From assembly GCA_016180765.1 (NCBI GenBank), contig JACPAP010000014.1, positions 1 through 9,219 on the forward strand: a stretch of DNA of 9,219 bases. The letters are read 5' to 3'. Shown piece after piece: positions 1 through 6,916 of this stretch. Within the stretch, counting starts at the first letter, position 1; every line of letters starts with the position of its first letter. Position numbers and translations under genes: made by a program. Under the pieces are notes generated by a model. It worked only from the letters and a program-made list of their open reading frames with translations. It searched no databases and had not been told where the DNA came from. The stretch comes from Gemmatimonadota bacterium (GTDB lineage Bacteria > Gemmatimonadota > Gemmatimonadetes > Gemmatimonadales > GWC2-71-9).

Positions 1-942
1 GTCCTGCTTGGCGTCAACCAGGGCCTCTGCTGGTCCATGACCGTGGTGATGAAGATCGACCTCGTGGGGCCGGAGCGGCGGGGCTTCGCCATGGGGCTCA
101 ACGAGTTCGCGGGGTATCTCGCCGTGGCGCTCGCGACGTTCGCCGCGGGACTCGTCGCCGACGGCTACGGCCTGCGCCCCGAACCATTCTACCTTGGGCT
201 CGGCTTCGTGGCGCCGGGGTTAGCCTTGTCCCTGCTGTTCGCGCGGGACACTCGGGCGCATGTGGCGCTGGAAGCTCGGCAGCGGGCCGCGCCCGCCGGC
301 GCGCCCGGCCTGCGGCGTGTGCTGCTACACGAGACGCTGCGCGATCCTGCCCTGTCGAGCTGCAACCAGGCCGGGCTGGTGAACAACCTCAACGACGGAG
401 CGGCCTGGGGGCTGTTCCCGCTGTTGTTCGCGGGGGCCGGGCTGTCGTTCACGGAGATCGGCGTGCTCGCCGCGCTCTACCCCGGCACCTGGGGCGTTTG
501 CCAGCTGGTCACCGGAGCGCTCAGCGACCGGCTCGGCCGAAAATGGCTGATTGCCAGCGGCATGGGGGTGCAGGCCCTGGCGCTCTGGTGGATCGCCGTC
601 ACGCGGGCGTTTCAAAGTTGGGCCGTGGCGGCGGTGTTGCTCGGGCTGGGCACCGCGATGGTCTACCCCACCTTGCTCGCCGCGGTGGGGGACGTGGCGC
701 ATCCCACCTGGCGCGCCACGGCTATCGGCGTGTACCGTCTCTGGCGTGACAGCGGGTACGCGCTGGGGGCGCTGTTGGCTGGTGCGTTAGCGGATCTGGT
801 CTCCACCGCCTTCGCGATCGGCGCGATCGGCGTGGCGACCCTCTTGTCCGGCGTCCTGGTGGCCATTCGGATGCCGGAGACCCATCGAGTCGGGACCGTT
901 GCAGCGCCGGTAGACCCCTGGTACGTGAGGAACGACGTATGA
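1..942 (+). CDS. MFS transporter, 5'-truncated by the window edge
   Basis: The frame is open from base 1, so the gene starts upstream; 313 residues are visible and roughly 90-100 N-terminal residues (the first helices) are missing compared with a usual MFS protein of about 400. It is an inner-membrane secondary transporter. Several hydrophobic helices are visible (about residues 36-54, 62-82, 136-168, 184-203, 208-228 and 250-288). A clear MFS motif A lies at residues 172-181 (G-A-L-S-D-R-L-G-R-K) in the cytoplasmic loop that opens the second six-helix bundle, and the C-terminus ends with the common M-P-E-T-H stretch. A 55-residue hydrophilic central loop separates the two halves. The stop overlaps the start of the rhodanese/persulfide dioxygenase gene by ATGA, so the two are probably cotranslated. 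Substrate cannot be read from sequence; a sulfur compound is an inference from the neighbour only. Confidence 0.9.
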   Translation, partial: VLLGVNQGLCWSMTVVMKIDLVGPERRGFAMGLNEFAGYLAVALATFAAGLVADGYGLRPEPFYLGLGFVAPGLALSLLFARDTRAHVALEARQRAAPAGAPGLRRVLLHETLRDPALSSCNQAGLVNNLNDGAAWGLFPLLFAGAGLSFTEIGVLAALYPGTWGVCQLVTGALSDRLGRKWLIASGMGVQALALWWIAVTRAFQSWAVAAVLLGLGTAMVYPTLLAAVGDVAHPTWRATAIGVYRLWRDSGYALGALLAGALADLVSTAFAIGAIGVATLLSGVLVAIRMPETHRVGTVAAPVDPWYVRNDV

Positions 943-2051
943 GCGAGCTGACCATCTCCGTGGACGCCCTGCGGGACCTGCTCGAACGGCGTGAGCCGGT
1001 CACCGTGCTCGACGTGCGTCCCACCGCACAGCGCCAAGAGTGGTCCATTCCCGAGAGCCGGCACGTGGACGCCTACCAGGCGCTCTGGGCCGGCGATGCG
1101 GACGCCATGAGCCGGGTGGACCTGCCCACCGATCGGCCGGTCGTGACGGTCTGCGCCGTGGGCAACACCAGCCTGCTCGCCGCCGACCACCTCCGGCGGC
1201 GCGGCCTGAAGGCGCTGTCGCTCCACGGAGGCATGCGGGCGTGGAGCCTGGCATGGAACGCGGCGGACGTCGCGGTGCCGGGGACCCAGGCCGGCGTGGT
1301 TCAGGTCCGGCGCACCGGGAAGGGATGTCTCTCGTATCTCATCGGTTCCGCCGGCGAGGCCGCGGTGATCGACCCCTCCGTAGACGTGGCCGTCTACCGG
1401 CAGCTCGCCCAGAGCCACGGCTGGCGAATCACCAAGGTCGTCGAGACCCACATCCACGCCGATCACCTCTCCCGGGCGCGCGAGCTTATGCGCCAGAGCG
1501 GCGCCGAGCTGTACCTGCCGGAGCAACCGCGGGTGAGGTTCCCGTTCCAGGCGGTGAAGGAAGGAGACGCGCTCAAGGTCGGTAGCTCGTATCTGGAAGC
1601 GCTCCGGACGCCGGGCCACACGTTCGAGAGCACCTGCTACCTGCTGGACGGCCGAGGCCTGTGCACCGGCGACACCCTGTTCGTCAATTCCGTGGGCCGG
1701 CCCGACCTCAAGGCGTCCGATCCCGCCGAGTCGCGCACGCGGGCGCACGCCCTGTATGCGTCGCTCCAGCGGCTGTTCGAGCTACCGGCGGAGACGCTGG
1801 TCCTGTCCTGTCACACCAGCTCGCCCATAGCGTTCGACGGCCGGCCCATCGTGGCGCCCCTGAGCCAGGTCCGCGGCGCCGTTCCCCTCCTCGCGGAGCC
1901 GGAGAGCGCGTTCGTCGAGGCGCTGCTCAAGCGGATTCCCCCCACGCCGCCCAATCACCTGCCCATCGTGATGTTCAACGAAGCGGGGGAGCTGCCGGAG
2001 GGAGATCCTACGCTGCTGGAGGCGGGGGCGAATCGCTGCGCGGTGGCGTAG
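939..2051 (+). CDS. Rhodanese-MBL fold fusion, persulfide dioxygenase-like (ETHE1 family)
   Basis: The 370-residue protein has two domains. Residues 5-110 are a rhodanese domain with L-D-V-R-P at 24-28 and active-site loop C72-A-V-G-N-T-S, where Cys72 would carry the persulfide. Residues 118-300 are a metallo-beta-lactamase fold of the ETHE1/persulfide dioxygenase type, with T-H171-I-H173-A-D175-H176, P-G-H227-T and G-D245-T-L-F followed by V-G-R-P-D-L, and a late H292. By analogy with ETHE1, H171, H227 and D245 would bind the iron. The C-terminal P-P-T-P-P-N-H and L-E-A-G-A-N-R-C segments also fit that family. The expected reaction is oxidation of glutathione persulfide to sulfite, with the rhodanese moving sulfane sulfur to or from thiosulfate. 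The rhodanese is N-terminal, whereas the characterised fusions PRF and CstB have the MBL domain first. ATG at 939 overlaps the MFS stop by 4 bp. Its last 44 bp overlap the opposite-strand CNNM gene. Cytosolic; no signal peptide. Confidence 0.9.
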   Translation: MSELTISVDALRDLLERREPVTVLDVRPTAQRQEWSIPESRHVDAYQALWAGDADAMSRVDLPTDRPVVTVCAVGNTSLLAADHLRRRGLKALSLHGGMRAWSLAWNAADVAVPGTQAGVVQVRRTGKGCLSYLIGSAGEAAVIDPSVDVAVYRQLAQSHGWRITKVVETHIHADHLSRARELMRQSGAELYLPEQPRVRFPFQAVKEGDALKVGSSYLEALRTPGHTFESTCYLLDGRGLCTGDTLFVNSVGRPDLKASDPAESRTRAHALYASLQRLFELPAETLVLSCHTSSPIAFDGRPIVAPLSQVRGAVPLLAEPESAFVEALLKRIPPTPPNHLPIVMFNEAGELPEGDPTLLEAGANRCAVA

Positions 2052-3357
2052 GCACCAGCTTCAGCTGCTTCACGCGTCGCCCGTCCATCTCGACCACTTC
2101 GAGCATCGCGGTCTTGAGCGGCACCTTGTCGCCCGGGTGCGGTAACCGGCCCAGGGTGCCGAACACGAATCCGCCGACGGTCTGGTACTGGTCCACGCTC
2201 AGGCCCAGCTTGTAGCGTTCGTTGGCCTGCGCGATCTCCATGCTGCCGGGCAGCGTCACCGCCCCGCCGCTCGCGCTGGGCGCCGGCTCGGCGCGGTCGT
2301 ACTCATCGTAGATCTGCCCGACGATCTCTTCCAGCAGGTCCTCCATGGTCACGATCCCCGCGGTCCCGCCGTATTCGTCGAGCACCACCGCCAGGTGGGA
2401 CTTGAGGCGCTTCATGTCGGCCAGCACGTCTTCCACTTCCCGGGTTCCGGGCACGAACAACGGCTCCCGCATGAGGCTCGCCACCCGGTCTTGGGGACGG
2501 TCCTGAAGCGCCGCCAGGATCTGCTTGGCGTGGACCACGCCGGTGATGTCGTCCAGGGACTTCCGCACCACCGGGTAGCGGGAGCGACCGGCTTGGGCCA
2601 CGCGGCTCGCCGCCTCGCGGACAGTGAGGTCCTCCTCCAGCGCCACCACGTCGGTGCGCGGGGTCATGACGTCGCGAGCGCTCTTTTCGGTGAATTCGAA
2701 CACGCCCTCGATCAGCTTCACGTCCTCCCGCGCGATCCGGCCCGACTTCTGGCTCTGCTTGAGGAGCATCACGATCTCTTCGGGGGAGTGAATGCGCTCG
2801 AGCTCGGCGGCGGCGCTCTTGATCCCCAGCACCCGCACCAGCGAGTTGGCGCTCCAGTTGAGAAGATTGGTGGCGGGCCTGGTGATCCAGGAGAAGACGA
2901 GGAGGGGCCCGGCCACCCAGCGGCTGGTCTGCTCGGGATACGTCAGCGCCAGGTTCTTGGGGGCCACTTCGCCCACCACCACGTGCAGGAATGCGATGAC
3001 GGATACGGCGATGACCGACGCCAGCGCCGCACGACTCACGAAGGCGACTGGCCAGGGCACCGCCTGGAACCACTCGCGAAACAGGACAGCAGTGGTTTCT
3101 TCCGCGACATACCCCAGCAGAATGGACGCCAGCGTGATACCCAGCTGCACGGCGGAGAGCTGGAAGTACAGGTCTTGCAGCGCCGTCTGGACCGTCTTAG
3201 CCTTTCGGTCACCCCGTCGCACCATGGCGTCGATGCGGGTGCGGCGCGAAGCGACCAGGGCGAATTCGGCGGCGACGAAGAAGGCGTTGGCGGCGAGCAG
3301 CACGATGACGGCCAGCGCGCGCAGGAGCAGCGACCCGATGGTGAGCTCGTTTTCCAT
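2008..3357 (-). CDS. CNNM/CorC (HlyC/CorC) family membrane protein with CBS pair
   Basis: A 449-residue protein with the complete layout of the bacterial CNNM/CorC family, linked to Mg2+ or other divalent cation efflux and often misnamed hemolysin. The N-terminal DUF21 transmembrane domain covers about residues 5-180 and contains F-F-V-A-A-E-F-A-L-V (26-35), Q-L-G-I-T-L-A-S-I-L-L-G (71-82) and H-V-V-V-G-E-V-A-P-K-N (125-135), the conserved cation-site region. Two CBS motifs follow: one from about 228 (D-V-M-T-P-R-T-D) to 285 and one from about 292 to 352, ending in D-E-Y-G-G-T-A-G-I-V-T-M-E-D-L-L-E-E-I-V-G. These usually bind adenine nucleotides. A CorC/HlyC domain lies at about 366-436, with V-G-G-F-V-F-G-T-L-G. 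The Pro/Ser-rich tail 437-449 is encoded in the overlap with the persulfide dioxygenase gene. The ATG start has only a weak ribosome site. It is transcribed divergently from the CDF exporter gene, which fits a shared metal-homeostasis role. Confidence 0.93.
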   Translation of the reverse strand: MENELTIGSLLLRALAVIVLLAANAFFVAAEFALVASRRTRIDAMVRRGDRKAKTVQTALQDLYFQLSAVQLGITLASILLGYVAEETTAVLFREWFQAVPWPVAFVSRAALASVIAVSVIAFLHVVVGEVAPKNLALTYPEQTSRWVAGPLLVFSWITRPATNLLNWSANSLVRVLGIKSAAAELERIHSPEEIVMLLKQSQKSGRIAREDVKLIEGVFEFTEKSARDVMTPRTDVVALEEDLTVREAASRVAQAGRSRYPVVRKSLDDITGVVHAKQILAALQDRPQDRVASLMREPLFVPGTREVEDVLADMKRLKSHLAVVLDEYGGTAGIVTMEDLLEEIVGQIYDEYDRAEPAPSASGGAVTLPGSMEIAQANERYKLGLSVDQYQTVGGFVFGTLGRLPHPGDKVPLKTAMLEVVEMDGRRVKQLKLVPTPPRSDSPPPPAA

Positions 3358-3380
3358 GGTGGCTCAGCGCGTAAGGTACA

Positions 3381-3415
3381 CCGCGGCCCGGAGCCGCGGA
3401 AACCCGAGAGTCGGG
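3381..3415. promoter_or_regulatory. Two adjacent hairpins in the 60-bp divergent spacer
   Basis: The only DNA between the start codons of the CNNM gene (minus) and the CDF gene (plus) is 3358-3417, so both 5' regions must lie here. Two perfect inverted repeats stand side by side. CCGCGGC (3381-3387) pairs with GCCGCGG (3393-3399) around a 5-nt loop. CCCGA (3403-3407) pairs with TCGGG (3411-3415) around GAG. The second ends 2 nt before the GTG start of the CDF gene and would hide its ribosome site in RNA. They may be protein-binding sites or a translational control element; in GC-rich DNA, chance is also possible. No convincing -10/-35 pair was found here for either strand. Confidence 0.3.
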
Positions 3416-3417
3416 AC

Positions 3418-4332
3418 GTGACCCAGCCCGAGCCGTCGCAGCGTTCGCTGGAGTGCGCCCACCGGGCCCCGCTGCTGGCGAGCCACGCGCACACGCTGAA
3501 GCGCGTGCTGGTGCTCACGGCTTTATTTCTGGTGGTGGAAGCGGTGGCCGGTTGGGTGGCCAATTCGCTCGCGCTGCTAGCTGACGCAGGCCACATGTTC
3601 GCCGACGTGGCGGCGCTGGGGTTGGCGCTGTTCGTCGCCTGGGCCGCGCAGCGGCCCGCCACCGCGGAGTGGACCTACGGCTACCTGCGGCTGGAAATCC
3701 TGGCCGCCCTGGTCAACGGCGCCGCCCTGCTGGTGCTGGCGGGCGGGATCGTGTGGGAGGCGACGCAAAGGTTCCGGCAGCCGCCGGTGGTGGAGCCCAG
3801 GATTCTGTTCGGCGTAGGATTCGCCGGCCTCCTCGTCAACGTCGTGGCGCTGCGGCTCCTGCACCGCGGCCACAAACACTCGCTCAACGTGCGCGGAGCG
3901 TACCTCCACGTGCTGGGCGATCTTTTGGGGTCCATCGGCGCGATGGCGGCCGGCGCGGTCATCCTGGTCACCGGGTGGACGCTGGCCGACCCGCTGATCT
4001 CGGTGGCGATCGCGGTGCTGATCGTGTGGAGCGGTGCCCGGTTGGCGCGGGACAGCGTGGAGATCCTGCTGGAAGCCACGCCACGGCAGATCTCGCTGTC
4101 CGAGGTGGAGCGCCGGATCGCCGGCATTCCGGGCGTGAGCGACGTGCACGACTTGCACGTCTGGACCCTGACCAGCGGCGTGGTGGCCATGAGCGGCCAC
4201 GCGGTGGTGGGCGACCCCGGCGCCAACCAGCGGGTGTTGGAAACCGTGCAGGGGCAGATGGCGGACCTGGGGATCAATCACGTGACGATGCAGTTGGAGA
4301 GAGACGACACGTGTGCCAATGGTGAGCAGTAG
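3418..4332 (+). CDS. Cation diffusion facilitator (CzcD/ZitB-like zinc/cation exporter)
   Basis: The start is taken as GTG 3418, giving 304 residues, the normal size for CzcD-type proteins. The frame stays open upstream, but that part is antisense to the CNNM gene and has no family similarity. Helices are visible at about residues 29-48, 52-74, 94-114, 128-147, 163-185 and 189-206. The paired metal-site motifs of the A-site are present: H59-x3-D63 in TM2 (L-A-D-A-G-H-M-F-A-D) and H164-x3-D168 in TM5 (H-V-L-G-D). A short His-containing loop (148-154) lies between TM4 and TM5. The cytosolic C-terminal domain (about 212-298) has D-V-H-D-L-H-V-W-T-L (242-251), S-G-H (259-261) and a late N-H-V-T-M-Q (287-292), all typical. 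It should export Zn2+ or related divalent cations in exchange for protons at the inner membrane. The Cys at 299 near the end is not a known family feature. Confidence 0.93.
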   Translation: MTQPEPSQRSLECAHRAPLLASHAHTLKRVLVLTALFLVVEAVAGWVANSLALLADAGHMFADVAALGLALFVAWAAQRPATAEWTYGYLRLEILAALVNGAALLVLAGGIVWEATQRFRQPPVVEPRILFGVGFAGLLVNVVALRLLHRGHKHSLNVRGAYLHVLGDLLGSIGAMAAGAVILVTGWTLADPLISVAIAVLIVWSGARLARDSVEILLEATPRQISLSEVERRIAGIPGVSDVHDLHVWTLTSGVVAMSGHAVVGDPGANQRVLETVQGQMADLGINHVTMQLERDDTCANGEQ

Positions 4333-4346
4333 GCGAGTAAGCAGCA

Positions 4347-4416
4347 CGCGGTGCGCGGGGTAGTTCAGACCGGACCCCAAGCACAGAGAGAGGCGGTTGC
4401 TACCCTGCGCACCGCG
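4347..4416. repeat. Near-perfect 17-bp inverted repeat with 36-nt loop
   Basis: Bases 4347-4363 pair with 4400-4416 over 17 positions with a single G-T wobble (4357 with 4406). The 36-nt interior has no strong stem of its own. It begins 14 bp after the CDF stop. It has no T-tract after the right arm, so it is not a classical intrinsic terminator, though it may still stop transcription or protect the 3' end of the CDF message before the typA promoter. The left arm reads GGGGTAGTTCAG, which recalls a tRNA D-arm, but no anticodon arm or T-arm follows. Confidence 0.6.
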
Positions 4417-4461
4417 CACCCCTATGGCCCCGCTGACCGTTCACCCGGTTCCGCCGGCCGC

Positions 4462-4490
4462 TTGTTTTTTCTCCCCAGCCCCGATATACT
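4462..4490 (+). promoter_or_regulatory. Sigma-70-type promoter for typA
   Basis: TTGTTT (4462-4467) and TATACT (4485-4490) are separated by exactly 17 bp. The -10 box matches 5 of 6 consensus positions and the -35 box 3 of 6. Transcription would start near 4497, giving a leader of about 50 nt before the TTG start of typA. The local AT-rich patch stands out from GC-rich surroundings. No riboswitch-like structure is apparent in the leader. Confidence 0.55.
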
Positions 4491-4547
4491 GGCCCCACGC
4501 ACCCAGGTGGCACGCAACTAAGTACTTGATTTCCAAGGCCTTACCCG

Positions 4548-6479
4548 TTGTCCATCCGTAACATCGCGATCATCGCGCACGTTGACCACGGTAAGACGAC
4601 CCTGGTCGACACGATGCTGCGCCAGGCCGGCGTCTTCCGCGCCAACCAGCAGGTGGCCGAGCGGGTGCTCGACTCCAACCCGCTGGAGCGGGAGCGCGGG
4701 ATTACGATCCTCTCGAAGAATGCTTCGGTACGCTGGCACGGCAGCAAGATCAATATCGTAGACACGCCGGGCCACGCCGATTTCGGCGGCGAGGTGGAGC
4801 GGATCCTGCGGATGGTGGACGGGGTGCTGCTCCTAGTGGACGCGGCCGAAGGCCCGATGCCGCAGACCCGCTTCGTGACCCGCAAGGCCCTGGCGCTGGG
4901 TCTCATGCCGGTCGTGGTGATCAACAAGATCGACCGCTCCGACGCTCGGCCGGCCGAGGTGCACGACGAGGTGTTGCAGTTGTTCATGGATCTCGATGCC
5001 ACGAACCAGCAACTCGATGCGCCCTTCCTTTATGCGTCTGGCAGGGACGGGGTGGCGTATTGGGGACCGGGGACCGGGGACCGGGGTCCGGGGTCCGGGT
5101 CTCCTGCCAACATCCCCTCCCGGGTCCCGGGTCCCGGGCCCCGGATCCCGGATGAGCCGGAGGCGGGCCTTACGACGTTGTTTGACGCGATCGTGAATCA
5201 CATCCCCGCACCGAAAGCTGACCCCAACGGCCCCTTCCAGATGCTGATTTCCACGCTGGACCATTCGCCGTACGTGGGGCGGATCGCGATCGGGCGGATC
5301 GAGCGAGGGACGGTGCATGCGGGCGAGCCGGTGGCATTGCTTCCGCTGGGCGAGCCGGGTCTGGTCCCGCCCGAGGAGGCCGAGCGGGGGCGAGTGCTCA
5401 AGCTCTTCGGCTTCGAGGGAGTGGAGCGGGTCGAGCTGGAGGAGGCCTCCGCAGGGGACATCGTGGCGCTGGCGGGGTTGCACGGCGTCGAGGTCGGCAA
5501 GACGGTGACTGACGGCGAGCACCTGGAGCGGCTGGCAGGGATCGCGGTGGAAGAGCCCACCATCTCGGTGGACCTCATGGTCAACGACTCGCCCTTCGCG
5601 GGGCGGTCGGGCAAGTTCGTGACCACCCGGCAGGTGCGCGAGCGTCTGTACCGGGAGGTGGAGCGGAAAGTGGCGATGCGGGTGGGGGGGGCCGACCAGC
5701 CGGACACGTTGACGGTGTCGGGGCGGGGCGAGCTGCACCTCGGGATCCTGATGGAGACGATGCGGCGCGAGGGATACGAGTTCCAGGTCAGCCGTCCGCG
5801 GGTCATCACCCGGGAGGGAGAGCGCGGAGAGAAGCTGGAGCCGTACGAGGAGTTGCTGGTGGACGTGCCGGACGGGATGTTGGGCGTGGTGATGGAAGGG
5901 CTGGGTCCGCGCCGGGCTCAGATGCTGGACCTGCGGAATGTGGCGGGGGGTGGGGCCCGGGTGCACCTGCGGTTCCGGATACCGGCACGCGGACTGTTTG
6001 GTTACCGTTCCGACTTCCTGACGGAGACCCGGGGCGAGGGAGTGCTGCACCATCGATTCATGGAGTACGGCGCTTGGGCCGGGCCGATCCCGGGGCGGAC
6101 GCGAGGCGTGCTGGTGGCGGATCGGGAAGGAGTGGCCGTGGGGTACGCCCTCTTCAATCTTCAGGAGCGGGCCACCATGTTCGTGAGCCCCGGGGATCCG
6201 GTGTACCAGGGGATGATCGTCGGGGAGCACGTGCGGAGCGGCGACCTGGACGTTAACGTGTCGAAAGAGAAGAAGCTGACCAACATGCGGACCACCGCGT
6301 CGGACGAGATGATCCGGTTGGAGCCGCCGCGGCAGGTCACGCTGGAGCTGGCGTTGGAGTACATCGAGGACGACGAGCTGATCGAGGTCACGCCGGGGGC
6401 GATCCGGCTGCGGAAGCGACAGCTCTTGGGAGTGGACCGCCGCAAGGCATCCCGCCAGGCGCGGGTGGCGGCCGAGTGA
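4548..6479 (+). CDS. typA: TypA/BipA ribosome-binding GTPase with an in-frame repeat insertion
   Basis: This is a translational GTPase that binds the 70S ribosome and assists 50S assembly and growth under cold or stress. It starts at TTG 4548: an in-frame TGA at 4527 excludes any upstream start, and I-R-N-I-A-I-I-A-H-V-D-H-G-K-T fits the family N-terminus. A weak AAGG lies 9 nt upstream. GTPase motifs are intact: A-H-V-D-H-G-K-T (10-17), T53 in R-G-I-T-I, D-T-P-G-H (72-76), N-K-I-D (126-129) and S-G (164-165). EF-G-like domains II, III and V follow, then the BipA C-terminal domain with the basic loop V-N-V-S-K-E-K-K-L-T-N-M-R (569-581) and R-L-R-K-R-Q near the end. At 643 residues it is about 30 longer than the usual 600-615. 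The excess lies at residues 172-202, between the G5 region and L-F-D-A-I-V-N-H, and is Gly/Pro-rich and encoded by palindromic heptamers. GTP binding should be unaffected because all motifs lie outside it. Confidence 0.96.
   Translation: MSIRNIAIIAHVDHGKTTLVDTMLRQAGVFRANQQVAERVLDSNPLERERGITILSKNASVRWHGSKINIVDTPGHADFGGEVERILRMVDGVLLLVDAAEGPMPQTRFVTRKALALGLMPVVVINKIDRSDARPAEVHDEVLQLFMDLDATNQQLDAPFLYASGRDGVAYWGPGTGDRGPGSGSPANIPSRVPGPGPRIPDEPEAGLTTLFDAIVNHIPAPKADPNGPFQMLISTLDHSPYVGRIAIGRIERGTVHAGEPVALLPLGEPGLVPPEEAERGRVLKLFGFEGVERVELEEASAGDIVALAGLHGVEVGKTVTDGEHLERLAGIAVEEPTISVDLMVNDSPFAGRSGKFVTTRQVRERLYREVERKVAMRVGGADQPDTLTVSGRGELHLGILMETMRREGYEFQVSRPRVITREGERGEKLEPYEELLVDVPDGMLGVVMEGLGPRRAQMLDLRNVAGGGARVHLRFRIPARGLFGYRSDFLTETRGEGVLHHRFMEYGAWAGPIPGRTRGVLVADREGVAVGYALFNLQERATMFVSPGDPVYQGMIVGEHVRSGDLDVNVSKEKKLTNMRTTASDEMIRLEPPRQVTLELALEYIEDDELIEVTPGAIRLRKRQLLGVDRRKASRQARVAAE
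5062..5153 (+). repeat. Palindromic heptamer tract inserted in frame within typA
   Basis: The left arm is five tandem 7-bp units: GGGGACC three times (5062-5082) and GGGGTCC twice (5083-5096). The right arm is five 7-bp units of CCCGG followed by G/A and T/C (5119-5153). A 22-bp spacer separates them. The arms are imperfect reverse complements, so the tract can fold into a large GC hairpin. In protein it gives the Gly/Pro/Arg-rich stretch 172-202 of TypA, which has no counterpart in ordinary BipA. It sits in the surface segment after the G5 motif, where extra residues would be tolerated. The open frame continues correctly on both sides, so the element contributes coding sequence rather than breaking the gene. 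Confidence 0.85.
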
Positions 6480-6508
6480 ACCCCCTCATTCTTCGCGTGG
6501 GAGGAGCC

Positions 6509-6760
6509 ATGTGGCCCTGGGAGGCGCCGTCCTGGCCGGTGGAGGCTCGGCGGCGGTTCGACGAGGACGAGGAAGACGAGACGGAGGATTACGACTTCGA
6601 GGACGAGGAGCTGGAGGAAGAGCTCGACGAAGAAGACGAGGATTACGACGACTACGACGAGGACGAGGAAGACTACGAGGAGTACGACGACCTCGAGAAG
6701 GATTTCGACGAGGACGAGGGTGGGCCCCGGCCGCCCAAGCGGAAGCGGGACTGGGAGTGA
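6509..6760 (+). CDS. Highly acidic Asp/Glu/Tyr-rich mini-protein, unknown function
   Basis: I chose ATG 6509 because GGAGG lies at 6500-6504, 4 nt upstream. An in-frame GTG at 6476 overlaps the typA stop by 4 bp and would add 11 residues, but has no good ribosome site. The 83-residue product starts with M-W-P-W-E-A-P-S-W-P, followed by R-R-R. Residues 18-70 are almost only acidic: 41 of 53 are Asp or Glu, broken by five Tyr and a few Leu and Phe. The tail is P-R-P-P-K-R-K-R-D-W-E. It is expected to be disordered, with an extreme negative charge and basic patches at both ends. No enzyme motif is present. It is likely translated from the typA message. Acidic tails often mimic nucleic acid or bind basic proteins such as ribosomal proteins; for this gene that is speculation. 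It may partly reflect purine-rich GAN codon expansion. Confidence 0.7.
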   Translation: MWPWEAPSWPVEARRRFDEDEEDETEDYDFEDEELEEELDEEDEDYDDYDEDEEDYEEYDDLEKDFDEDEGGPRPPKRKRDWE

Positions 6761-6769
6761 TTAGATTCA

Positions 6770-6838
6770 GTGAGACGTGAGAGGTGAGAAGTGAGAGGTC
6801 TTGGCCGGGTCGTGGTCGCGATACTTCCCACTTCTATC
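6770..6838. repeat. Heptamer tract GTGAGAN with inverted degenerate arm, upstream of tRNA-Ile
   Basis: Four tandem 7-bp units GTGAGAC, GTGAGAG, GTGAGAA and GTGAGAG run from 6770 to 6797. After a 27-bp spacer, bases 6825-6838 read on the other strand as GATAGAA and GTGGGAA, two degenerate inverted copies of the same heptamer. The plan matches the tract inside typA although the sequence differs. The right arm ends 1 bp before the tRNA. A weak GATACT at 6820-6825 could be a tRNA -10 box, but no -35 at proper spacing was found. Confidence 0.75.
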
Positions 6839-6839
6839 A

Positions 6840-6913
<74 letters not shown>

Positions 6914-6916
6914 TGA

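Noticed and set aside
663..1748. Long minus-strand open frame of 361 codons
   Set aside because: It is a GC-rich shadow of the MFS and persulfide dioxygenase genes, with no recognisable domain.
2395..3417. Upstream extension of the CDF reading frame to a 645-residue protein
   Set aside because: The extension runs antisense to the well-supported CNNM gene and has no family pattern; GTG 3418 gives a normal-length CDF protein.
4347..4416. tRNA-like gene suggested by GGGGTAGTTCAG
   Set aside because: No anticodon stem, T-loop or proper acceptor stem could be built; the pairing is a single long hairpin.
4441..4470. Intrinsic terminator ending in the T6 tract at 4465-4470
   Set aside because: The stem before it is only about 4 bp. 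The T-tract fits better as part of the -35 element with a 17-bp spacer to TATACT.
4833..6230. Minus-strand open frame of 465 codons
   Set aside because: It lies entirely antisense to typA, is rich in His/Pro/Arg as expected from reversed codons, and has no domain pattern.
6476..6508. GTG 6476 as start of the acidic mini-protein
   Set aside because: The 4-bp overlap with typA is attractive, but ATG 6509 has a strong GGAGG and the 11 added residues show no feature. It remains possible.
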